A stretch of DNA of 64,000 nt, taken from NCBI RefSeq assembly GCF_012489685.1, contig NC_080044.1, positions 44,454,964 to 44,518,963 of the forward strand, written 5' to 3'. Below are positions 21,054 through 32,047 of this stretch, in pieces. Under the pieces are notes generated by a model that saw only the letters and a program-made list of their open reading frames with translations, was not told where the DNA came from and did no database searches. Both the position numbers and the translations under genes were made by a program. The DNA is from Lotus japonicus (lineage: Eukaryota; Streptophyta; Magnoliopsida; Fabales; Fabaceae). Each line of letters begins with the position of its first letter. Within the stretch, counting starts at the first letter, position 1.

Positions 21054-24000
21054 TCATCTGTGATGACTCCAGAGCAGTCTTCGGTTCATGACTGGAGGGG
21101 CTAATCCTGGAATGTCGCGAATGTCCTTGTTGTTTGGGTGCACAAGCTGAAATTTTGAAAGACAAGTTAGCTCAGTGAGACAAGCAGTTTTGAAAATGCA
21201 TAGCAAAGCTGGGTTCTGGAATGTAGAATGAAAGAAAGGTGGTGTGACTGTTTACAAAAATTAAAAGGTCATTTGTAACTATCAATTCATAGGCAATGAA
21301 AAAAGGCATCTTTGATTTTTTAAAATCCCAACTCAATAGAATTTGAAAAGCAGCTTTCTTTATTGTATCTATGCTACAAATAATGATCATAGTCTTGAGA
21401 GAAATTCAGTACGATAATAGTGACATGGCTGTATGGATCAATGACTCAAAAGCGATTGCACACATGTTAAGGCCATGTTTGGAAGAACTCGTTTGAGCTT
21501 ATCTTATAGCATAAGCGCTTATGCAATCTACCTCTAAGCTTTTTTAGCTTATTTTTGTAAGCTATTCAGATTAGCTTATGAATAAGAACTTATGTTTATC
21601 CATAACCTATTTTCACTTTATTTCATGAATAAGCGCTTAATTAAGCTGTTTACCCAACACGCCCTAAAAATATATAAAGTAGAAGCTACAGATCTGGAAA
21701 AGGTCATCAAGAGCTGTATCTAATGAAGACTTAGAGACGGGAGTTCTATATGATAGTTAATCAGTAAATCAGTATATAATGTTTCTACTTGTTGTCAAGA
21801 AATTTCTACCATAGATAAACAAGTGATCTGAGCCTTAATAAATTCACCATGAAACAGAGACAATAATAGAGTGTAATAGTTTTAAATTGAATCATAAAAG
21901 TTTAGAAGTAAAATTTTCTCACCTTTACAATGATGATGGTAATTACTCCAATGACAATAAGGAAAAGTAATGCCATGATACACTTATCAGTTGCAACCTA
22001 TTGCAAAAACGTCAGTGAGTTTCTAATAAATGATTCATATAGTAAATATATTGTCATAACATGGTGTAGATTCTGTAGAAATTGACCTGCCTACCGATTT
22101 CCTTGACCAATTTAGAGGCTTTCTTTATAGAGAAATGGATAGAATCCAGCTCATTGACAACTCTGCTCATTTGTTCCGTCTAAACATGGAAGAGATTACA
22201 GCCATTAGTTTCCATGTCAAATTCAGGTTTTCACTTGTATTTTAAGGCGATTGATTTCGGGGTTGGGGTCTATGCATAAGATTCATACCTGAGCCTTAAG
22301 AGCTGCTGCAGTCTCTGTACCAACATTTACTGTCTCTAGAACAACCTATTAATGCAGGTTCACAGCAATAAACTTTTGGTCAGCAAAGTTGTCCTTTTTA
22401 CTCCCAAGGAGATGGACAAAAGAATTTAAGAGCCCGTTTGAATACGAACTTATTATCTACCAGAAAAAAGATAGAAATGTTTGTTCTCCACCCCCTCACT
22501 TTTTCAACCACATTTCACTGATTTTATGATTTTGTAATATCATGGAGAGCCAGAAGAATTCTAACACAGAATGATATGGAAATGTATAACCAAACTCATT
22601 CAAGCTTGGAAATTAATAAATGCAAGATTGGGATTGCAGAGCTTGAAGGGAATTATGCTAAATTAAATATGCACAACACACTATAATGTGTTCATAAATT
22701 TAAATGACAAAGAACGTGTTAAGAAGAGATAGTTAAACTTTCATAAGATATTTTAGGAAGTAAAATGACAAGCAGATGGAGGTGCCATATAAACAATCAC
22801 CAATGTTATTTGGCACGACTAATGTTCTCCACAAAAACAACGAACCTTCTATTTTCACTTTGATAATTTAAAAAATGCATGCAAGTGGTGGTTATTTTTT
22901 AAAAGTTAAAACAAAATCTGGTTTACCAATCAAAATGAACTATTCAGCGCACGATACTTCCGTTTCATGCCACAAAGCATTTTCCATAAACAATAGGAAA
23001 CTAACAAGTAAATAGCGGGACACAAAAATAAGGCACGGTGATAAAGATGGTACGTGCGACAGAATGAAAGGAAAAAACAACACGGATTCTTAACTGGTTG
23101 TCTGCTGCTATAATTATAGTTAAAGGAAAGCAAGTATAACATGCTGAACTAAGTCATTTTCTTCTCCATCAAGAAAAATGCTATAGCAGACTGTAAAATC
23201 TATTATACTTAGTGTATATTGAGAAATAAATGAAAGTGCACTTAAGAAATATACCAACCTTCTTTCCCCTCTCAATGGCTTGATCTGTCTCATCCATCAT
23301 CTGATGCCCATGATCAAAAAGCTGTTCATTTGTCATTGCTGTAATACATCATAATAACTCCACATTAACCAAAATAGAAAACAACTTAAATTCTGTCTGG
23401 TCATGCTGTGAAATATACACAGCTAGCTTTTATCATCTTTCAATTTGTAACTACTTTTAACATTTTAAGGTAGCTGGCCAAAATATAGAAGTGCTTTTAT
23501 GCGAAACAATAAAATATGCCATTAAAGACCAACAAGAAATTAGTGCTTCCCCAAGGAAGAAGAAGAAGAAGCTTTTTATATCTACTTATGCTTTCTCGTA
23601 AAAAAAATAATTGTTAAAAATGGAAAAATATCATAGCAAAGCCAGACAGGAAGTTAGAATATGAAGCGTGCAAAGTTGAATTATGAGTGCATATTAAAAC
23701 ACTCCAACCATGACCATACTTATTAGGTATAAGGATTTTCTTACATTCCATAATTTCTATCTATGCCCCCCCCCCCCTTCATTGCATCAATATTTACTAG
23801 AATTAGAAGGTGTCTCCATACAAAATGAAAACAACAAGTCATATAGCATAAGAAGAAGCACAGACATTGTCGAAGAACTGAGAAATATGTTAAAACAAGA
23901 AAAAATTGATTATTGATTTGATTTATTGGACTGCTAAAAACATTTTATGATACACGAAAAATTAGCATAACCAATATGAAGAAACCGGAATGCTTACAAG

Positions 24001-25033
24001 AAGCTAGCAAGACATTTTCCTCAGCATAACCTTCATTGGGCCCCTCAAAGAGCTCAACTCGCTTATTCTCAATACTTGAAGCATATCTGCATTGCAACAA
24101 TAAAGCACACACAATTATCGGTTGATGCTATCAGAGTACACAGCCCATTAATGTAAGAAAAGAATAACTTTTGATGACATTTCAAAGAAGCAGAAAGTAT
24201 ATATAATATCAGCAAGGGAAATCTATGTCTTCAATACAGAACAAAATCGATCAATTAACATAATGGTTTCACTTACTGCTTTTTCAAAGCAACATACGAA
24301 TTTAACTCTTTGATCTGCAACAAAAATGGCAAATGTTTGTCAGCAAAATTGATGATTGTTACGTCACGCATAATTTCAGTAGACCGGTATACAAAAAGCA
24401 CAAAGTATCAAAATTGAGGCGTCAACAGACAAAAGTCGATCATCATGTAGGTATCCATAGAGCTAAGAATGTTCTCACCATTGACTGCTTTTTCTCATTC
24501 AACATTTTGTTGGTTTCTCTGTCAAAGCTCGCCTCCAAAGTTTTGACTTCTTTATCAAAATCTTTAATAAGCCTGCAAAAACAGATCCAACAAATGTATA
24601 CACCTAAGTAAGCAGAAAGAGCGAAACCCGAAACCTCAATTGTTAAATTAAATCACGGCAATTCATGATCACAGCTCCGCGAGCTTCCAATGCGAAATCA
24701 AATCAAAATCACATTCAAATTTGTGGTCATTTGTCTATAATGCAGATCTGAAAATGGCGAGATCATGCGTTTACCGTTTGCAGTCTCGCATTTTCTCGGT
24801 GAGCTCTTCCAACTGGCGGCTCTTCCTGCTGGAATCCTTAATCTTCTCCAACTTCTGAAACCCATTTCTGCAAGAACGAAACAACAAACACCAGAACGGG
24901 TTCAGGAAACAACACAGCGAGAAAACAAAAACACGAGAGAGGTTTAAGATTCTGACGCTAATGCGCGGAAATTATCGGCGATGTGTCCGTCGATCTCCGC
25001 CAGGTCCTCGCTGATCGCCGACAACTGATCCAT
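21054..25033 (-). CDS. NPSN11: Novel plant SNARE (NPSN11-like, Qb-SNARE)
   Basis: Ten exons on the minus strand: 25033-24957, 24867-24775, 24572-24479, 24314-24277, 24086-23998, 23338-23259, 22345-22289, 22179-22087, 21997-21923 and 21146-21054. All have GT-AG borders, and they join to 262 residues, close to Arabidopsis NPSN11. The N-terminus starts MDQLSAISEDLAEIDGHIAD. Coiled-coil regions follow, then the Qb SNARE motif around residues 140-205 (MTNEQLFDHGHQMMDE to LVKEIGRQ). A single C-terminal membrane anchor rich in Ile/Val/Leu spans about 214-232, with a short tail. NPSN proteins act in SNARE complexes with KNOLLE and related syntaxins in cell-plate and plasma-membrane fusion. NPSN12 or NPSN13 are alternative names. 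Confidence 0.94.
21471..21664. mobile_element. Tourist-like MITE in SNARE intron 9
   Basis: 194 bp with ends GGCCATGTTTGG and CCAACACGCCC (imperfect inverted repeats), flanked by TAA on both sides (21468-21470, 21665-21667). The interior contains AAGCTTAT/ATAAGC-type repeats. The TSD and end style match PIF/Harbinger-derived Tourist MITEs. It lies wholly inside an intron. Confidence 0.7.
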
Positions 25034-25405
25034 CTCAACCTCAATGTTCAGATTCCGCAGCAACAGCGAGATCTGATTGAGGAATTTGAACAATGCAGAT
25101 TAGAAACAGAGATTTGATTTTGAATTTACGAGGTAGCAAACCTGCGGTTATCAGTGTCGAGGAACGAAGAAAACATTGGGCGTTGTCTTGTTTCTCATTC
25201 CCTCCCTCGACATTGATGATTGATTTGATTTACAGAAGAAACCTTGTGATTTCTGAATTTTTTTTAATTTTTGTTTTTGGTTTTTTTGGTTTTGGTTTAA
25301 ACGAATTTGGTCGTTTAATTTAAACCGCCATTGGGTTCGTGTGAAGGTGGGGGTAGTTTCGTTATTGTGTTCCCTCGTCTTTTGGATTATAGATACATAA
25401 TAATA
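25034..25405 (-). promoter_or_regulatory. Upstream region of the SNARE gene
   Basis: About 370 bp between the SNARE start codon and the Stowaway element. The first part presumably is the 5' UTR (the sequence is GC-richer to about 25100). No specific promoter element could be assigned with confidence. Confidence 0.3.
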
Positions 25406-27295
25406 CTTCCTCCGTTCCTTATTATAAGGTCACTTTACCTAATTCTCTTAGATTAAGAAAGGCTTAAATGCATTTTTGATCCCTGATGTATTGTCATTGT
25501 GCGATTTGGGTCCCTTATGTTCAAAACGAGCGAATTTAATCCCTCATCTTCCAATTTGTGAAAATTGGGCCCCTACGTTAAGTTGCCTTCCAAAATTAAA
25601 CGGAAGTTGTTGATGTGGCCTCTTTAACTGACGTGGCCCTGACGTTGCACGCCACTAGGATGACATGTCACATAATTTTCTTTTCCTTTAAAAATATTTC
25701 TTTTTTCTTTTAATTTATTATTTTTTTTTAACTTTTTATCTTCTTCAACCCTTTACACAGCACCACCTCGCCTCCCTTCTTCTTCTTCCCTCTTCATCCA
25801 ATACCATGAATTTGAAATCAAATCTTACACAGTAAATTAAAGCCCACATATATTGAATCAAACCCAAATTATCTAGAAAACGGGATGAATCAACCATTTT
25901 CTCCCTGCTTCAAAGTAAAACAACCCATAAAGGGTTTCAAATTAACATCAATTCCAGAAACAAACAAAAATTGAATCTTCAAGTTATTTTCTTTAACAGA
26001 TCAACAACTTCATCAAGAACAAGTGAACAACATCAATAAAAATCTCTGCAGGGAACCCAGAAAGAGGGGAAAAGGTAAAATTCCAGAAACATAGAAATTC
26101 CTTGCAGACATAGCCGGAAACTCTCCCTGAACCTTGTCGTCGTCCTCTGTTGCCCAGCCCCTGAGCTCCACCGCGGTCACAATCACTACAAACGCTGCAA
26201 CAATCGTCGTCCTCCCCGATCTCCCCATCGAAGGTCTATGTCAAGTCCGACTGTTGTGAAGCTTCCTTCGTTGATGCCGCTGCGCCAGGGAAACCGCCGC
26301 TCCATCTCCACTGCGTCGCCGCTCCTTGCCGCCTCAATCGCTGTCGCGGAAACCGCCGCGAGCACCAGGAGGAGCCGCCTTGCCAATCCTCTTCGTCATC
26401 ATCTCCAATCTTCCCTTCCCTTCCATGATATTCGGTTCTCTCTCTCTTGAGTTCTATTTTTCTTTTCCTCATCAGAAATAGTTAATGTGGATTTTGTGGA
26501 TGTGGGTTTTGTTATGGAGAGGAGCAGGTTCAGATATGAGGGAGAAGAAGACAGTGGGTTGACAAGAAAGTGGTGGTGGTTTGGCGTTGACTGTGTATGG
26601 TAGAGCTTGGTGGTTGTGGCTATGGCTATGGTGAAGGGATGCAGAATGCAGAACGTTGGGGAAGAAGTTTTTTTTTTTTTTTAAACCAAGGAAGAAGATG
26701 AATTGATTTGGACTTTTTTTAAGTTATATTTTGTTCTATTCTGATTTTAATTTGGTTTTTTAATTAAGTTGTTTTATTTGTTTTCATTTTTATTTACTAA
26801 TGTGTTATTTTTTTTTTGAAAGAATTTACTGATGTGTTATTAAAGTGGTGTAATTAGCAAAGATAGGTTAAGATGGTGTAAATAGTAATGAGTCAGCAAT
26901 TTCCGTTTAATTTTGGATGTCAACTTGACGGAGGGGCCCAATTTTCACAAAATGGAAGATGAGGGATTAAAATCGCTCGTTTAGAAGATAAGGGACCCAA
27001 ATCGCACAATGACAATACATCAGGGATCAAAACTGCAATTAAGCCATTAAGAAAAGTAGTTACAAGCAATAAATTTGTAAAAGAATTTATTCACTTTCCT
27101 AGATTAGCCTTATTTAATTTCTTATAAATTTCTCTCTCCAAGCTATTATTTCAAAATCTCATTGTCTCTTTCATATTAAATATGAGGATCGTTTTGGAAA
27201 AAAATAATTAATTATTCATTGATATTGTAAATGGACTTATATTTATGAACAAAAAAAACCCTAAAAAGTGGCCTTATAATAAGGAACGGAGGGAG
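25406..27295. mobile_element. Stowaway-type (Tc1/mariner) element split by a MULE
   Basis: The left end CTTCCTCCGTTCCTTATTAT and the right end, reading ATAATAAGGAACGGAGGGAG, are inverted repeats flanked by TA (25404-25405, 27296-27297), the Stowaway hallmark. Removing the inner element leaves about 300 bp, a normal MITE size. Confidence 0.85.
25461..27045. mobile_element. MULE-type element with 9-bp TSD and possible captured sequence
   Basis: Inverted ends starting GGCTTAAATGCATTTTTGAT and closing with its counterpart (GCAATTAAGCC) extend about 150 bp inward. Both sides carry the exact 9-bp duplication ATTAAGAAA (25452-25460 and 27046-27054), diagnostic of Mutator-like elements. The 1.6-kb interior has no transposase. 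Its middle (about 26110-26400) is markedly GC-richer and open in several frames, and could be host-gene sequence picked up as in Pack-MULEs. That last point is inference. Confidence 0.85.
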
Positions 27296-27449
27296 TAGAA
27301 TCTATTTCTTTCCATATATAGAATTATATTCTTAGATGACTGTCAAAAAAAAATTATATTCTTAGATTATTCAATTTGATTGTACTAAAAAATTGGAGGA
27401 GTTTAAATAACTCAAAAGAAAGTTTGGGCTAAATAACTCATCATCCAAT

Positions 27450-28215
27450 CACATTAAGTGAGTTGAAATTTCTAAACAAAGAAAAACCACATGAAAAATA
27501 AAGTTTTGCTAAACAATCCGCCATAGAGTTGCCTGAACGTCTAACAAAAGAGAAACCAGCAAAATCAAAAAAGAGAAGCTAAATTACGACAATCATAGAG
27601 GATGGAAACCAAGCAGGAAGAACCCTATGCTTGCGATTCCAAGCCTCAAAGAGCTGTAAGCAATCTGTTTCAAAGAAAACTCGTCAGTAACCCAACTCAT
27701 AAGCTAGGTTCATAGCCCAATGTAAACCAAGAGCCTTAGTTAAAACCGGGGACAATGCTACCACCGGAAAAGAACACGCAACAGCAAGAACTTGGCCAGC
27801 ATCATCACTAGCTATAAAACCCCAACCCGCCATGCTAGACGACGAGAGAGAAGCATCAAAATTAACCTTGATAGTATCAGCAACTAGTCGTTACCAAACC
27901 AAAGGCAAAGCACGCGAAGGAGGTGCCATGGAAGTTGAGGGAGGGGGAGCGAGCAGCGACGAGCTTGCCCGAAGAAAAATCGGGTCCAAAGGCACAACAG
28001 AACCGTGAAATGGGCATCCATTCTGAGCCTCCCAAATGCTATAAAGGATGGATAGGAACATACCCACAGTTGTTGCATCGGCCTCTACTAGAAAAACCTG
28101 CAAGAAAGCCGAAAGGCAAGGGGCAAGGCAAACCAACAACTCCGCGCTTCGGGGGGTGGGGGGAGAACAGAGCATGCAAGATGGATTCAAGAGCCGCCCA
28201 ACACCTCGGGCACAA
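27450..28215 (-). pseudogene. LINE 3' fragment (RNase H region), minus strand
   Basis: On the minus strand ILYSIWEAQNG (about 28010-28040) is the linker common before plant LINE RNase H domains. It is followed by VNFDASLSSSSMAGWGF (about 27820-27870), the first Asp block, and LGLHWAMNLAYELGY (about 27690-27740). An in-frame stop follows. No reverse transcriptase or clear poly(A) tail was found, so it is a truncated remnant. Confidence 0.65.
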
Positions 28216-29106
28216 AGTGGTTTATGTTTTGATGGGTATGTGATAAAATTAATTTTAGCTGGAAAATAAAGGTATCGTATACAACTTATATTGTGAAATA
28301 ATAACTTATTTAAAAAATAATCATTTGTGTAATTTTTTTGAATTACTTGTGTGCTTAGGATAAAAAGAATAATTTAAAAAATAAAAATCTGGTCATTTTT
28401 CTTATTTCTTTAAGTTAAAATCAATTATTTCTAGTAGCTTTTTAATGTAAAAGCAATTTTTATAAATTAATTTCTGCTTTTAAAAAATCACCTAAACTAA
28501 AAAAAAATAGATAAGATTTTATTAGTAAAGAGACAAAATATATTGATCCTCTAGTGCACTTGACTAAACCCTTTCGGCTCTGTTGAGAATGGCTTTGGCC
28601 CACTAGTTGGTGATTATTATTTTTGTTTTTACCCTAATCATCGGCGATGATCCAGCATAACATGGAAGCATGTTCTTGTTCTAAGGATTGGCTTACAAAA
28701 GAAGAAAATTGATATATTAGTAGTACACGCAAATAATTTATAGGTATATAAAATTATATATAGATTTTCATTTGGCCACATCTCAAATGGTAGAAAACAA
28801 TGCACAATTGTCAATTGAGCAACGGAAGAAAAAGTAAATCTAATTCTATGTATAACTAGATTTTAACCCCAAAAACACAAATGATTTTTTCTTATATGTG
28901 TAAATTGTCATCAACCAATATTTCAAAAACTTAATTTATAAAAAACAATTTTTTATGTACTAGTTAATTTTTATTTTATTTTATTTAGTGCATCAATAGT
29001 GTTTAAGATAACTGACTTAAAAATTACATTAATTTTACTTCAATTTTTATAAATAATATGAAGTTGTCTAAATGACCTATGATAATTTTACTTCAGTTTT
29101 TTTTTA
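28216..29106. other. AT-rich intergenic DNA
   Basis: No ORF, RNA gene or clear repeat recognised. Very AT-rich. Confidence 0.45.
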
Positions 29107-29636
29107 GGCTAAAAAGCATTTTTGGCCCCTGATGTTTCAAGTTTGTGCAAATTATGCCCTTACTCTATTTTTGTTGACGTTTCTACCCCTCATGTTTTCA
29201 AACAGTGCACCGTCTACCCCTCTGTCAGTCAGGCTTTCTCAGGAGAGGTTCCTGAGTGGATTGGAGAGATGAAGATGAGTATATGAAGTTGATGATGATC
29301 AAGGAAATGATATAAATTAAATTTGCTTGATGTATATATCAATTATGTATGTAACTGAACTGGTTAAATGCATATTTTGTTACTTACAGGGCTTGAGTTT
29401 GAATCTCCTATGTCCCTTTTTTCAATTTCACTTGTAATTTCCACGTGGCAGGTCAGAAAAATATTTATAAAAAAAAAAGTCATATCAGTTCATACCGTTA
29501 GTTTTTTAATGTTTGACTGACGGAGGGGTAGACGGTGCACTATTTGAAAACATGGGGTAGAAACATCAACAAAAATAGAGTAGTGGTAGAATTTGCACAA
29601 ACTTGAAACATCAGGGGCCAAAAGTACTTTTTAGCC
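29107..29636. mobile_element. Small MULE-like MITE
   Basis: About 150-bp inverted ends (GGCTAAAAAGCATTTTTGGC at the left, its complement with few mismatches at the right) surround a short non-coding middle. The flanks are T-runs (eight T plus A versus nine T), so a 9-bp TSD is possible but cannot be read securely. The ends resemble the 25461-27045 element in style (GGCT...CCCTGATGT). Confidence 0.65.
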
Positions 29637-30006
29637 TTTTTTTTTTTTTATAAGCAATTTCTTTTTATAAGTAACAAATTTTGGTTTAACACTTCTCTTC
29701 ACGTATTTAACAAAAGAGATAACTTTTCCCGAAAAGAAAAAGGGGATAACTTTGGTTCTCTCTATTAAAAAGTAAATTATGATTTTATTTTCATTTTTCA
29801 GATAGCTAACAAGATTAATCAACAAAAAAAGCAATACTGAAATCATACAAAGCGTATTTACTAAGTGGTGTGGTGAGTGATGACTACCTAACACTACATT
29901 GGCAGCTGCACATTGCTACAAACTAAACATCAACATCATTACAGTCGGGGAAAAAATTCATTACAATATACTGATCAAAATAAAATATTGAATTGAATTG
30001 GTTAAA
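29637..30006. other. 3' flank of the FAS1 gene
   Basis: T-rich sequence without an ORF of interest. It presumably includes the 3' UTR of the minus-strand FAS1 gene. Confidence 0.35.
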
Positions 30007-30768
30007 TTAAAAGTTGAACCCAATTACAATTAGAGATATCATCAAACAGGTGACAAAACTCAATGAACCATAATAAGAAACTTTGTTGGGAGACCCTGAT
30101 TTCTCTGGCCTAATATTTGCCTCTGTTGGGTTTGGGGCTATTAATGTTGGAGGACTAAGGTTGTCTCTACTAGGAGGAGCTGAAGGGAGTGAAGGAGATG
30201 GAATTGGAGGTGAGGCCTTATAAGAAGGGTCTGTGATGTTAGGACATGGAATTGGAGATGGAGCAAGAGGAGCACTATAGTTATTATAAACTGATATACA
30301 AGATTCTGAGATTACACCATCAATGCCATGACATCTAATTGAAGATCCAGCAACACATAAATTTGGACTGATAATTTTCACATTGTTGAGTGCAAAATTC
30401 CTCCTACCATTGTTAGAGATTCTCAGCATGCAATTTGGCAATGAAGTTGGAATTGTAGTCCCTGTTGGGAACTGTTCCAAGGTACCAAAGAGCAAAGGTG
30501 ATGGTATTGAATGCCTGAGCAAGAAGCTTGAAACATATCCTTCTTGCAAATTCATGTTCGCGAGCATTCGGTCATTGGGCATCAAGAAAGTAACGTTCCC
30601 TTCAAGCCTTGTGTCTGGTTGGGACATTTTGACGAGCATTACAAAGGTAAAGTAGTTTGCTCTTTGCATCTCCTCAGTGGCTGCAAGAAGATTTTGGTTA
30701 TCTGTTGGGGTTACTGATGAAATCAGCAACAATAGGAGCAAAGTCACTAAGAACACCTTGCCTTCCAT
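30007..30768 (-). CDS. FAS1-domain, fasciclin-like arabinogalactan-type protein
   Basis: A single exon gives 253 residues from the ATG at 30768. I chose this start because it opens with a signal peptide (MEGKVFLVTLLLLLLISSV), while the upstream in-frame ATG at 30897 would bury it. Residues about 25-160 form one FAS1 domain, with VTFLMPNDRML as the H1-like block and CHGIDGVI near its end. Cysteines at NLC..RCHG and ESC may pair. Residues about 170-225 are Pro/Ser-rich, the kind of region that gets hydroxyproline-linked glycans. A C-terminal hydrophobic tail suggests a GPI anchor. Such proteins sit at the plasma membrane/cell wall. No introns or damage are seen. Confidence 0.88.
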   Translation of the reverse strand: MEGKVFLVTLLLLLLISSVTPTDNQNLLAATEEMQRANYFTFVMLVKMSQPDTRLEGNVTFLMPNDRMLANMNLQEGYVSSFLLRHSIPSPLLFGTLEQFPTGTTIPTSLPNCMLRISNNGRRNFALNNVKIISPNLCVAGSSIRCHGIDGVISESCISVYNNYSAPLAPSPIPCPNITDPSYKASPPIPSPSLPSAPPSRDNLSPPTLIAPNPTEANIRPEKSGSPNKVSYYGSLSFVTCLMISLIVIGFNF

Positions 30769-31707
30769 TGTGATGTTTTCTGCAATTTGCTTGATTTGAC
30801 TCCTCTTTAGAATGAGTTTGGTTTTATCATGAAAAGGGTATTCTGGATTCTGATAGATTGAATGAGGACAGGGTGAATTTTTTGTGTGGACATGCAAAGA
30901 TGATGCTTTACCAACTAAGCCTCACACACTTCCTAGATGATTGGAAGATCAAACTTGTAGCAAGTGTGATTAAGGTGGCACCAAAATTTGGGTAATGGAA
31001 GTGGGTTTAGATTATTATGGTATACAGATAAATTCAATTTCATAGCCTAACCTGAATCTTCTTGCAGGAGTCAACCAAATTGGTTTTAATAGATACACCG
31101 TTTATGACCCTAAGTGCTGATTTTAACATTTGACTTACGCTCTGTTTAGAAGAAGACATTCCCATCCTCTCCCTCCATTCCCCTCCAACCAAACAATATG
31201 TTAAATAAAAATTTCCTTCTTAATTTGAAGAAGACATTCTATCTCTTAATGGTTAATTCTTATTTTTTTTATGGAAGGAAGATAGAAGACATTAAAGAAG
31301 GGACATACAATTTGTTTTGTAAAGTAAAACCGTAGGAAGGAAGCCTTCAATCTTAGCAGACAAGGCGTTATTGACATGATGGAGGAGTAGCAAATGCTCA
31401 TAATTGGCCGAAACAACAACCTAGAGACTTGTAATTTGAGTCCCTGGTCATCATGCCAAAAGGTTTATAGCAACAAGAAAGTGCAGTCAGGAATTAGTTA
31501 TGGAAAATGTTATGAGAGAAAAGTAAAATATTTGTTATATAATGTGATGTGATATAAGAAGTGAAATATAGAGAGAAACATCATATGTATGTAGTGTTTG
31601 ATGTCTACGTATCATAATTCATAACTGATTAGTTATGAGATGAAAAATAGAGTTATAAATGTGATAAAGTGGGTTAGACTTGTCAGACCAACCATAGTCA
31701 TACCAAC
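30769..31707. other. Upstream region of the FAS1 gene and intergenic DNA
   Basis: It includes the FAS1 5' leader (30769 to about 30900) and then AT-rich DNA with no gene. A pair of similar GAAGAAGACATTC strings lies near 31150 and 31230. Confidence 0.35.
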
Positions 31708-32047
31708 CAGTGTTATTAAACTCGACTCAGTCATGGACTCAGTTTGGGCACTATGTCAATGAGTCATAAGTCAGACCAGTGAGTCATAGGTTGGACGGCT
31801 TGGTATGTAATATAAAATTTAAAAATTTATAGAATAAACTAGTATTGTTCAACTAGGTTTTACACTAATTTAAAAAAATTCTCATCCAGGACCATTATCA
31901 ATTGGCTCCAACCATGGTAGCCGTGTAAATATCTAGATATATATCCCCAACGTGAAATTAAAATTGCTTAGTAAAAAACTAAAAATTATGGTCAAAATTG
32001 TTTTTTTTTGTTATAAATGAAGGGCAAGGCCCCGAAACAAAACGAAA

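Noticed and set aside
23767..23777. C-run in a SNARE intron, with similar runs near 1842, 39007 and 46071
   Set aside because: Simple homopolymers of no evident function, and possible assembly weak points.
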